From contig NZ_CP011311.1 in the NCBI RefSeq assembly GCF_000980815.1, forward strand, positions 726,571 through 790,570: a DNA stretch of 64,000 nt, in the 5' to 3' direction. A program made the position numbers and the translations under genes. Shown here piece after piece: positions 28,008 through 36,037 of this stretch. Under the pieces are notes generated by a model. The model was not told the origin of the DNA and did no database searches. It saw nothing but the letters and a program-made list of their open reading frames with translations. Position 1 is the stretch's first letter, and every line of letters begins with the position of its first letter. The DNA comes from Corynebacterium camporealensis. GTDB lineage: Bacteria > Actinomycetota > Actinomycetes > Mycobacteriales > Mycobacteriaceae.

Positions 28008-29681
28008 ATGTCATCCGCAAACTATTTTTACGACCGCGTCCGCGTCACCAACGCCAACAACGACCACGCCGCCAACAAATACATCCCCGCCCCGCCCACA
28101 AGCAGCGACGCGACCACAGCGACCAACGCGCAGCGCCGCGAAGGAGCGACCGCCGAAGGAGGGTGCGGCGCGAACGGCCGCCAGGCCGCAGCGCAAGCCG
28201 CAAGTGCAACGATCCCGACCGGCAGCGACGCACGCGGCGCAAGCAACGGGAGCGACGGAAGCGGAGCGATCAGCGCATTGGGCGTTCCCCCGAAGGGGGA
28301 AAAAGGTACCGATGATGGCGGCCTTGATAGTAATAGGAGTTACTGCGTGGAAACCGCTGGACCAGCGGAAACGAAAAGCAGTATTTCGGACATTCACCGA
28401 CGCCGTCGAGTTCGTTATGTCGCTCGTGCCGCGCTCTGGGGAGCGAGCACAATGCGTGGAGTGCGACAGTGCGGACGGATGTTACGCCTGGACCCTGACA
28501 GTGGTGCGCCCGCTGCGGACCGGGTCGGTATTCGACGTGGCCAGACTGGGGCAGGCTACTCGGGACTTCTGCACTGCGGTAGCGTCTGGGCCTGCCCACG
28601 ATGTTCGGCGGTGATTGCAATGAGGCGTTCGTTGGAGATTGGTGCGGCGCTGGACCAAGTGCGACGAACCGGGGGACAGGCATGGATGGCTACGCTTACC
28701 GTCAGCCACCACGCCAACCATAGCCTGGACCAAGTCTGGGAGGCTGTTTCGGCAGGCTGGCGAGAAGTGGTGGGCACGGTCGCCTGGACGGGAACTAAAG
28801 CGCGTACGAAGCGCGTGAGGGCAAGTTGTACGAGTACCCGGAGAAACAGGGGGACCGGGACCGGCTTGGTATCGGCGGAACCATCCGTGCTGTGGAAGTT
28901 ACATGGGGCGATCCGAAAGAAGGCGGCAGTGGTTGGCACGTCCACATTCACACGGTGATCTGTTCTTATCGCCCGATCGCTGAGGCCGTGAACCGCCGTG
29001 TCGTTGCTGGCCTTCTGGACATTGACGTCGACGACGTCACTGACGTTCATCGTCAGTTTGTGGCGGGTGGATACCTCGGTTATAGCTGGTTCCGTCGCTG
29101 GACCAAGGGGGTCGTCAAGGCCGGGATGCCGACCCCCGGTTCATCCGGTTTTGATCTACGTCCCGTTGACGACGGGGGAGCTGATTTTATCGGTAGCTAT
29201 CTGCAGAAGGCGACGATGGACGTGGCCGCGAAGATTGGCGCGGAAGTCGCTGGAGGTGTGAACACTAAAGAAGCGCGGGGGAGAAACATCACTCCCTTCG
29301 AGTACCTCAACGACCTAGTGGAGAGTGACGACGTCCCGCGCTGGTTTTGGAAGAATCCGCGCACTTGGGATGCGTGGCTCGAAGATGATGGCCTCGCCGT
29401 CGCTGACATGGAAAGCGGTGAGGTGAACACGGTGAGCATCCCCGCCCACTGGCGTATCTGGCTCGAATGGGAACAGGCCAGCAAAGGGAAGCGGCAAATT
29501 TTATGGTCTCAACGGACTGATGACGACGTAGCGACCGCCCGGCAAAAATGGTGGAATGAGGTCCTCGACGCCCGTGGACGAGAGCAGACCGATCAAGAGA
29601 TCGCGGACCAAGAGCTTGATGGCGGACTCGTCGCTGAAATCCATACATCGACGTGGTGGCGTCACATGGTGCATCGCCCTA
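28008..29681 (+). pseudogene. Rolling-circle replication initiator (Rep_1-like), frameshifted and IS-truncated
   Basis: The first frame (to about 28799) shows 'YSGLLHCGSVWACPRC', the Cys-rich element of Rep proteins of pJV1/pIJ101-type plasmids, and 'WMATLTVSHHANHSLDQVWE'. The second frame continues with 'RAVEVTWGDPKEGGSGWHVH' and 'IHTVI', the HUH metal-binding motif, and 'DFIGSYLQKATMD', the catalytic Tyr region. One base missing at the AAA run 28797-28799 separates the frames; a fourth A would join them. The start is uncertain: the first about 130 residues are low-complexity. The 3' end is cut by the insertion element after 'TSTWWRHMVHRP'. Confidence 0.8.
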
Positions 29682-30573
29682 GAGCGTGTCTGACAATTTC
29701 CGCAGCCACATCATGACCGCGACGGCCATCACGCCCGCCCGGTAGACGAGTGCGAGTTTGTCGAACCTGGCGGCCAGGCCTCGCCACTGTTTGAGGTTGC
29801 CGAAGAACCGTTCCACCACGTTACGGCCCTTGTAGGACTCGGCGTCGAAGGAGGGCGGCCGCCCACCCTTCGAGCCTTTCCGCCTGCGGGCCGCGATGAC
29901 GTTCTTCTTCTCCGGGATGGTTGCCGTGATTCTGTGTTCGCGCAGGTATCTGCGTACAGCCCGCGACGAGTAGGCCTTATCCGCCCGGAGTTCATCGGGC
30001 TGGGTGCGCGGGCGGCCCACTGTCCTGGGCACCCGCAGGCGTTCCAGCAACGGGATCAACACCGGGCAGTCACCGCGCTGACCTGCGGTCAGGATGATGG
30101 TCAGGGGTAGCTCGTGACCGTCGACCAGGGCGTGGATCTTGGTGGACAACCCACCCCGGGATCGGCCGACCGCGTGATAAGGAGGCTCGGCCAGCGGGTT
30201 GTTGTAATTCGACGAAGCCCCCTGTGACCCGCGTGATGTTGGTGGCGTGCTGGTGCGCCCGGTTGATCGTGGAATCCACCGACACCGACCAGTCGATTAG
30301 GCCTTCGGCGTCAGCCTGGGCGATCAGACGCTCGAGGATGACATTCCAGGTGCCGTCTCTGGCCATCCGGTTGTGCCAGGTGTAGACCGCCTGCCAGGAA
30401 CCGAAAAAGTCCGGCAGATCCCGCCAGGGGATGCCCACCCGCAGGCGGTAGAGGATGCCTTCGAGCATCTGCCGGGGATCGGAGAAGGGTCGGACTTTTC
30501 TGCCCGTACGACGAGGTAGGAGGTCGGCGACCATCTCCCACTGGGCATCAGTCAACAATTGGAAACGCGACAC
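29679..30573 (-). CDS. IS5-type DDE transposase in two frames (orfA 30573-30070, orfB 30149-29679)
   Basis: orfA begins 'MSRFQLLTDAQWEMVADLLP' with the N-terminal DNA-binding domain, and carries the first Asp in 'WSVSVDSTINRAHQHA'. orfB continues with 'GRSRGGLSTKIHALVDG', the second Asp in 'LRADKAYSSRAVRRY' and Glu in 'NVVERFFGNLKQWRG'. The frames join at a GGGGG run (30218-30222 on the plus strand as ccccc). A four-G run would make one continuous gene, so either programmed slippage or a one-base insertion applies. The stop codon TAG uses the target-site bases just outside the left terminal repeat. Confidence 0.88.
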
Positions 30574-30622
30574 GGGAGCCAGGATCCCATGCCGTGCTTT
30601 CCCTCAATTGTCAGACACGCCC
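29682..30622. mobile_element. IS5-family (IS427-like) insertion sequence, 941 bp
   Basis: Terminal inverted repeats gagcgtgtctgacaatt (left) and, on the opposite strand, gggcgtgtctgacaatt (right) match at 16 of 17 bases. TA flanks both ends, the usual target of this group. The element carries one transposase in two overlapping frames on the minus strand. It interrupts rep on its left and the SxxK paralogue on its right. Confidence 0.9.
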
Positions 30623-31340
30623 TAAGTATCCGAGGCGTGCGCGCCGCCGTTTTCCCGCCCTGGGGGTCAGCCTTGCGCTGATCCTAACCGGGGGGACGGC
30701 CGCGATCCCGATTGTGTGGGCGCAGGGCGCGACCGCCAGTAGCGAGGACGAAGAACGCCCGTTGTCCGCGACCATCGTAACCGCGCCGGCGGCCGACGAG
30801 GAGGAACCCGTGCCCGCCCCGAAGCCGGATGTCCGCGAACCCGAAGAGTTTGGCGGCGATCTGTCCGAGCTGGAGCCCACCGAGGTGGACTACGAGGAAA
30901 ATTGGGACGGCGCCCAGGCGACGTTCATCAACTTGGAGACGGGCGAGATCACCGGAACCGCGACGCAGCGTTTCGCCCGCCCGGCGCTGAGCCTGATTAA
31001 GCTCTACCTGGCTAACTACGTCCTCGACCACGGAAAGCCGCAGGAGGCGACGTACGACGTGGCGATGTTCATCGCGGCGCTGCGCCAGGACAATCCGGCG
31101 CATCCCATCTTGTTAGCGATGGCGACGGCCGACTCAGTGGCGGCCGACGGTTACGCGCAGGACTTCGGCACGGTGGAACTCGACGGCGAGATCGGCTCGA
31201 AATGGGCGTGGTCGGACGCCCGCGACCTGCACGCCTCCGTCAGTTACGGCGACGGATGGGTGGCCGCCGCGGCCGTCAACGGCACCGCCGACGAGCTGAC
31301 GGAGTTCGTCGACGCGCAGCTTGCCGGCAAGATGGACTAG
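30594..31340 (+). pseudogene. Truncated island copy of the SxxK lipoprotein
   Basis: The only start available is GTG 30594 inside the right end of the insertion sequence; the native start is lost. It encodes 248 residues: a hydrophobic segment (about 22-43), an acidic Pro-rich stretch, then 'ALSLIKLYLANYVLDHGK', 'AHPILLAMATADSVAADGYA', 'GEIGSKWAWSDARDLHASVS', all closely matching the chromosomal protein at 21776-22675. Relative to that protein about 50 residues after the SxxK helix, including the SxN-like segment, are missing in frame, and there is no lipobox Cys. It could still be expressed from the IS, but loss of function is likely. Confidence 0.75.
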
Positions 31341-31385
31341 CGGTTCTCGGCCGCAAGCTGGCTGCCGAGCGTTATGCCCCCTCGG

Positions 31386-32313
31386 CTAGCGTAGGTGCTG
31401 CGCGAGCTGGGCGGCGATGTCGGCGCCCTGCTTGATTTGTTCGCCGGAGACGGACGAGCCGTTGATGTTGATGTCCGGGATGCTGGAACGGTCCGCGCCC
31501 GACCGGGTGCCGGTCGCCGGTGTCGGCGCCGGCCGGTTGTTTTCCTGCCGGGGCGGCGCGGGATGGGCTGCCGCGCCGGGCTGCCATTGGCCCCAGTTGG
31601 CCTGGTAGACGTTGTTGATGCCCACGCGCACGCCGCCGACGGTGTCTTTGTCGATGCGGACTTGGTGCAGGTGGATCTGCGGGTGGATGCGGCCGCCCGA
31701 GCCCCAGTTGTGCTGCCAGTAGAAGTCGCCGAGGCCGTCGGCGATCGCCCAGTCGATGGTGCTGTAGTTGCCGTAGATCCCATGCTGTAGCCCGCGGCCG
31801 CGCGGGCTGTTTCGAAGGCGGCGAGGTACGGCTTGATCTGGTTGGTGTACTGAGTGCGCGTGAGGTTGTCGTCGACGGCGACGTAGATGGGCACTCCGGT
31901 CGGACCGCCGGCGGCGGCGTGCAGGGCGATGGCCTGCGGCGCGTGGACGGTCGCTCCGGCGGCACCGCGCAACCAGTCGGCGGTGTCCCTTTGCCGTACT
32001 GGTACACGCTGGCGGTGTAGAGCCCTTGGGCCGCGAAGTCGCGGGTTTCGTTCAGCTTCACGGGCTTGCCGGTCATCCAGCTTTCGGTGCCCGGCCGCGG
32101 CTGGGAGACGTAGCGGACGGCGCCCACGTGTCCGACCGCTTTCACGGACGCGGCACTGGGGACGCCAGCGGCGTAGTTGATCACGGTGCCCAGAACGCGG
32201 TTTTGCGCGTGGACGCGGGGGAGGGCGCTGCTGCCGACGGCGCCGGCGGCGAGCGCGATGCCGGCGGCTTTCAAGATGGAACGGCGGGAAAGGATGTGCT
32301 TATCGTCGGTCAC
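31386..32313 (-). pseudogene. Frameshifted island copy of the Tat-exported DUF1906 protein
   Basis: It begins 'MTDDKHILSRRSILKAAG' with a Tat signal and matches the chromosomal protein at 22711-23688 through 'VRYVSQPRPGTESWMTGKPV'. The reading frame breaks at 31987-31989 and again at 31779-31781, both within GGG (minus strand). Adding one G at each site restores '...YGKGDTADWLRGAAGA' and 'SMGIYGNYSTIDWAIADG'. The last segment 'VRVGINNVYQANWGQW' to 'DIAAQLAQHLR' is intact. As read it is inactive. Convergent with the SxxK copy, as in the chromosomal pair. Confidence 0.88.
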
Positions 32314-32503
32314 GGGCCTGTGGACTCCTGTCAGTGCTGGTGATGCAGGTAGAACACATGTATCCCAATCTAAACAACTGCTTACTCGAGTCTCACTGAC
32401 AACAGCTGGCTAGGTGAGGGGGGGGAAGGAATCTGCCGGCAGCGATGCGCGGCGAATCGCCGAAGCGATGTTGCCGCCCGCCGCCGCGCTGGCCGGAGAC
32501 GCG

Positions 32504-32541
32504 AAAAGCGCCTCCGCCCCTGGTTGGGCTGGAGGCGCTCG
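32504..32541 (-). terminator. Terminator of surface protein gene 1
   Basis: Minus-strand stem agcgcctcc.../...ggaggcgct with TTTTCGCG after it, about 38 bases beyond the stop codon. The rest of 32314-32578 shows no gene. Confidence 0.75.
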
Positions 32542-32578
32542 TCGGTGGCAACTGGTGTCACAGAGGGGCTTTCTCGGT

Positions 32579-33745
32579 TTAGGCGAGGAAGCGGCGCGCG
32601 GCGAAGGCTGCGGCGCCGATCAGTCCGGCGAAAGCGAGGGACGCCAGGCCGACGGCGAAGGCGTTGCTGCCGGTGTTGGCGCTGATGCCGCGCTCGTCGT
32701 CGTGGGCGGCATCGTCGTGGTCGGCGTGAACGGCTGCGTCGTGTCCGTCCTTGCCGGCCGGGGTGTCGGCGACGGGCTTGGCGTGCTCGGCGGTGTGCTC
32801 GTCCGGGGTTGCTTCGGCCTGCTTGATGACCTCGTCGGCGTTGTCTTCGAGCAGCTTGTCGGAGACGGCCTTTTCTTCCTCGGTCGGGGTCTTGTGGATG
32901 CGGTCCTCGGAGGAGACGTAGGTCGAGCCGTCCTGGTTCAGGAACCAGTAGCTGGAACCGATCAGGAGCAGCGCCGGCAGCAGGAGACCGGCGGAGGAGC
33001 GGTCGGTGCCGGTCTCGCCGTTGCCTTCGTCATCGTTGTCGTTGATTTCTTCTCCAGGGACGGTCACCATTGCACATTCGGCGTAGGCGCCGCTCCAGGG
33101 TCCTGGATGGAAGTAGCTGAGCACGTAGGTGCCAGGCTTGATCTCTTTGTTGAAGTTGAGGGTGTCACCTTCGACTGCTCCGAAGGCGTCGCTGATGAAG
33201 TAGGTGTTCTCGTACTCTTCATCTTCGGGGTCGAACAGCGTGACGGTTTGCCCCTCCTCCGGGTAGCAGTTTTCTGGCAGGGTGACAAGGCCATCCCGGG
33301 TGGCGGTAGTGGGGGTGTGGGAAAAGTCGCCCCAGTTGTTTCCGAACTCGTACGGGCCGTCCTCATCGATTGGTTCGCGCTCGGGGCCAGTGCGTTCGAC
33401 GCTACCGTCGTCGTTCACCGTGATCGTTTCCCAGCAGTAGTCGGCTGCTAGCTCGCCGCTGCCGTCACGTACTTCGATTCTGTAGTCGCCGGATTCGCTC
33501 GGCGGGGTGAAGGTTAGGCTCGCCCTGCGCTGATCACGCGTCAACTGTCCGTCTAGCGGGGTTGTTCTACCGGTTTCGTCGATGGTGACCCAAGATTTTG
33601 CGAAATCGCCGACGTAGTGGCTGTCGCAGGAAATGCGAAAAGTTGCCGTGTATTCGTCGGTCAGTGCGCCTGCTGCCGGTGCAACTGCGAGTGCGAGTGC
33701 GCCAGAGGTCAGCGCGGCAGTGGTTACCTTGCCGATGTGCTTCAT
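32579..33745 (-). CDS. Island surface protein 1, [SG]ANTG sorting signal
   Basis: 388 residues from ATG 33745 (GGAAGGAAG upstream). Signal peptide 1-27. Residues 30-235 look like two beta-sandwich modules with paired Cys (C40/C109 and C160/C224 are possible pairs). A hydrophobic stretch 'AGLLLPALLLIGSSYWFLNQ' (262-281 region) is followed by an acidic, His/Asp-rich helical region, then 'RGISANTGSNAFAVG' with S355-A-N-T-G359, a membrane helix and 'ARRFLA'. This is the layout of a sortase substrate but with SANTG in place of LPxTG. The internal hydrophobic helix is unusual. Paralogous to the broken gene at 37043-37642. Function unknown; adhesion or ligand binding at the wall is possible. Confidence 0.8.
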   Translation of the reverse strand: MKHIGKVTTAALTSGALALAVAPAAGALTDEYTATFRISCDSHYVGDFAKSWVTIDETGRTTPLDGQLTRDQRRASLTFTPPSESGDYRIEVRDGSGELAADYCWETITVNDDGSVERTGPEREPIDEDGPYEFGNNWGDFSHTPTTATRDGLVTLPENCYPEEGQTVTLFDPEDEEYENTYFISDAFGAVEGDTLNFNKEIKPGTYVLSYFHPGPWSGAYAECAMVTVPGEEINDNDDEGNGETGTDRSSAGLLLPALLLIGSSYWFLNQDGSTYVSSEDRIHKTPTEEEKAVSDKLLEDNADEVIKQAEATPDEHTAEHAKPVADTPAGKDGHDAAVHADHDDAAHDDERGISANTGSNAFAVGLASLAFAGLIGAAAFAARRFLA

Positions 33746-34299
33746 GTGCTCTTCCTTCCAAGAGTATGAGAATGGTCTGGCGTACTCCTTGCGGTAAACG
33801 CCAGTAGTCGCATTAGTCACATAGGAAACATTGGTTGTTTCTTATCGCGCGTGTCGCACAAGGTTTTCTGAACTGTTTCTCTGTCTCTTAAAGGCTTTAT
33901 CACAGAGGCTGTCATTCGAGGTGGAGGTAACGATGGGACTTGCTGTGGGGGGGATCGGCGGGGTAGCGGCATCGTTCAAGTGTTTGACCCTTCGGTGCGG
34001 GGATCAAAGGGGAGCGCTTTCGGGGAACTACGGGTTTGAATTTGGGGTCCCACGGTTGAAATGCTCGCTGTCATGTCTGGCTAGCGCTCACAGGTTCGCC
34101 GAACAATGTGTGCCGGTCGGGGCTCGACAGCTGTAATCCTGGTGGATTCTGGAGCTGAAATGACGGCTGTGTGGCAGAGATTTTTCGAGCCCGATTTACT
34201 TTGAACGGAACTAGCGAGGGTCTGCCGTCGACACTCTTCACACTGGGGCAAGTCCACGCGGGTAAGCTCTTTGCGCCGGGAAATCGGGAGGTGAAACGC

Positions 34300-34338
34300 G
34301 AAAACGCCACCGCCCCGAGCGTGGGGAGGTGGCGTTTA
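34300..34338 (-). terminator. Terminator of surface protein gene 2
   Basis: Arms aaacgccaccgcccc (34302-34316) and ggggaggtggcgttt (about 34322-34336) with a TTTT run on the minus strand. One arm of this same terminator recurs at 37024-37042. The remaining part of 33746-34299 holds the 5' leader of gene 1 and no supported gene. Confidence 0.85.
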
Positions 34339-34368
34339 GTTAGCGCCGGTTAGCGCCGCCGGATCTTT

Positions 34369-35118
34369 TTAGGCGAAGAAGCGGCGCGCTGCGAAAGCGG
34401 CGGAGCCGATCAGGCCGGCGAGAGCCAGCGCGGCGACACCGACTGCAACGGAGTTGTTACCGGTGTTGGCACCGATACCACGGTCGGTGGTGGCGGCAAC
34501 TTCGTCAGCGTGGTCGTGCTTCTCGGCGTGGTGGTGGTTCTCGGCGTGGTCGTGCTTTTCGGCGTGGTGGTGGTTCTCGTCGTGGTGGTGGTTCTCAGCG
34601 TGGTCGTGCTTCTCGGCGTGGTGGTGGTTCTCGGCGTGGTCGTGCTTTTCGGCGTGGTGGTGGTTCTCGTCGTGGTGGTGGTTCTCGGCGTGGTCGTGCT
34701 TCTCGTCGTGGCCGTTGTCCGGCTCTTCGATTACGACGGTGGCCTCGGGGCCGGGGCACCAACTAAAGGTCACGGACTGTTCCGCAGGGTTGTAGATTCC
34801 AAAGGTGTATGTTCCTGCTTCGGTATCTTCAGGAATGGTGAAGGTTACTTCCCAAGTCACCTGGTTGTCTACGTCGTTTCTGTTAGTCGGAGTCCCCTGG
34901 TCGTCTACGACGTTGATGTTAGACAGATGGACTCGATCGCCTGATTCGGGCAGGAGAAATCCAGTTCCGTTATGTACGATTGTATCCGGAAAGCAGCTGG
35001 GGGGAAGGGACAGCGTGTGCTTCTGGCCTGCAACCTGGGCGCCTGCTGCCGGTGCGACTGCAAGGGCGAGTGCGCCAGAGGTCAGCGCGGCGGTGGCTAT
35101 CTTGCCGATGTGCTTCAT
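34369..35118 (-). CDS. Island surface protein 2, histidine-rich repeat protein
   Basis: 249 residues from ATG 35118 (GGAAGGAAG upstream). Signal peptide 1-27, nearly identical to that of protein 1. Residues 30-135 form a beta-rich domain with C42 and C121 as a possible disulfide. Residues 137-202 are eleven hexapeptides of form H-[AD]-E-[KN]-H-[DH], 28 His in 66 residues. 'RGIGANTGNNSVAVG' carries G216-A-N-T-G220, then a membrane helix and 'ARRFFA'. The repeat is expected to bind transition metals (zinc, nickel, copper) at the cell surface. Transcribed after the sortase gene in the same direction. Confidence 0.82.
   Translation of the reverse strand: MKHIGKIATAALTSGALALAVAPAAGAQVAGQKHTLSLPPSCFPDTIVHNGTGFLLPESGDRVHLSNINVVDDQGTPTNRNDVDNQVTWEVTFTIPEDTEAGTYTFGIYNPAEQSVTFSWCPGPEATVVIEEPDNGHDEKHDHAENHHHDENHHHAEKHDHAENHHHAEKHDHAENHHHDENHHHAEKHDHAENHHHAEKHDHADEVAATTDRGIGANTGNNSVAVGVAALALAGLIGSAAFAARRFFA
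34513..34710. repeat. 18-bp coding tandem repeat (His-rich), with 90-bp higher-order unit
   Basis: Eleven 18-bp units encode the hexapeptides. The pattern of variant units (HAENHH, HDENHH, HAEKHD, HAENHH, HAEKHD) is repeated twice as a 90-bp block, indicating recent block duplication. Copy number is likely to vary between strains. Confidence 0.9.
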
Positions 35119-35227
35119 GTACTCTTCCTTCCAAGAGGGTAAAAATGGTCTGGCGTACTCCTTGTGAGTAGCAACGCGTCCAACACTATGCACATCGATG
35201 AAGAGTGCAAGGAAGTTACGAGCGGTT

Positions 35228-35242
35228 CTCAAATATTTTGAG
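35228..35242. promoter_or_regulatory. Palindrome CTCAAA-TAT-TTTGAG upstream of surface gene 2
   Basis: A perfect 15-base palindrome 110 bases before the start codon. The equivalent position before the third surface gene has a degenerate copy (ctcagatattttgga near 37751). The shared leader up to the start codon is conserved among the surface genes. The regulator is unknown. Confidence 0.5.
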
Positions 35243-35293
35243 TGAAGATAATTCCAAACAGATAACAGGTTGCTTATATGGAGGAAACGTCTG

Positions 35294-36037
35294 TCACGCG
35301 GCCACGTCGACGAGACCGGCATATTCCCAGCCCACGACGGCATTTTCGAGAGACGGGGCGAACGGGTTCAGCGGCTGCACACAGCTAATCGTCAGCAAGC
35401 GACCGGGTGTGGGTTCACTACCCCATATTTCGGTTGATTGTGCGAGCACTTCTTTCTGAGGTGTGTGCAAATCGGTGGCGCGGTAGGACAGCCATTGATC
35501 GCCGGAGGTAACTGTGCGAACGAGCAATTCGTCGCCGATTTCGACGGTGTGCTCGTCGGCGCCACCGTCGTAAAGATCGTCGAAGACACCGGGAACTCCT
35601 GCGCCGGTATGGCCTGCGAGGACCACGATATCCTCGGCGTCGCTACCCGGAAGAGAGTACGGCTTGTCGTCGGAGGTGTATGCGCAGGCTAGGTCCATGG
35701 TCACTGGATCGATCAGCCCGTCTTTTACCCGGCAGGGACCCGACTCGAAGCCGGCGTGCATGTCGAGGCTGGGTATGTACATCTCCACAGGTGCGGAGGT
35801 GTCCACGTAGCCGCCGGCGGGCTCGACCTCCGGTTCTTCCGCGACGTTTTCCGGGGTGGCGGGAGGCTGTTCGGCGGCCTCTTCAGTCGGTGTGCTGGAC
35901 TGCTGGAAGAGGGCAAACGCCGCGCCCACCGCGGCGATCACAGCGATCGCCGCAACAATCCACAGCATCGGACGTCGGGGCTGCGTGGTGTCGTCGTCGA
36001 GATCGGCATCGTCGACTGGTTGCGAATTAGTGTCCAT
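35294..36037 (-). CDS. Class E/F-like sortase
   Basis: 247 residues. Cytoplasmic N-terminus, one membrane helix (about 24-44), a Pro/Glu-rich stalk (48-75), then the sortase barrel (about 80-240). Catalytic His is in 'VVLAGHTG' and Cys in 'LLTISCVQPLNPF', a variant of TLxTC. No Arg occurs after the Cys, where sortases normally carry their third catalytic residue. Two more Cys ('GPCRVKDG', 'DLACAYT') may form a disulfide. The adjacent surface proteins with [SG]ANTG signals are the likely substrates. The start at 36037 has only a weak ribosome site. Confidence 0.85.
   Translation of the reverse strand: MDTNSQPVDDADLDDDTTQPRRPMLWIVAAIAVIAAVGAAFALFQQSSTPTEEAAEQPPATPENVAEEPEVEPAGGYVDTSAPVEMYIPSLDMHAGFESGPCRVKDGLIDPVTMDLACAYTSDDKPYSLPGSDAEDIVVLAGHTGAGVPGVFDDLYDGGADEHTVEIGDELLVRTVTSGDQWLSYRATDLHTPQKEVLAQSTEIWGSEPTPGRLLTISCVQPLNPFAPSLENAVVGWEYAGLVDVAA

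Noticed and set aside
27925..28614. 229-codon frame overlapping the rep N-terminal region
   Set aside because: Low-complexity Thr/Pro/Arg sequence, overlaps the frame that carries the conserved Rep Cys motif.
33831..34136. 101-codon frame between surface genes 1 and 2
   Set aside because: No ribosome site, no domain, ends without terminator; sits in leader DNA of gene 1.
34513..34710. Regular repeats resembling a CRISPR array
   Set aside because: Units are contiguous 18-bp coding repeats without spacers and lie in frame in a secreted protein gene.
35228..35242. Zur box for the His-rich protein gene
   Set aside because: The palindrome is AT-rich and of similar length, but bases do not match the TGAAAAT-N-ATTTTCA pattern.
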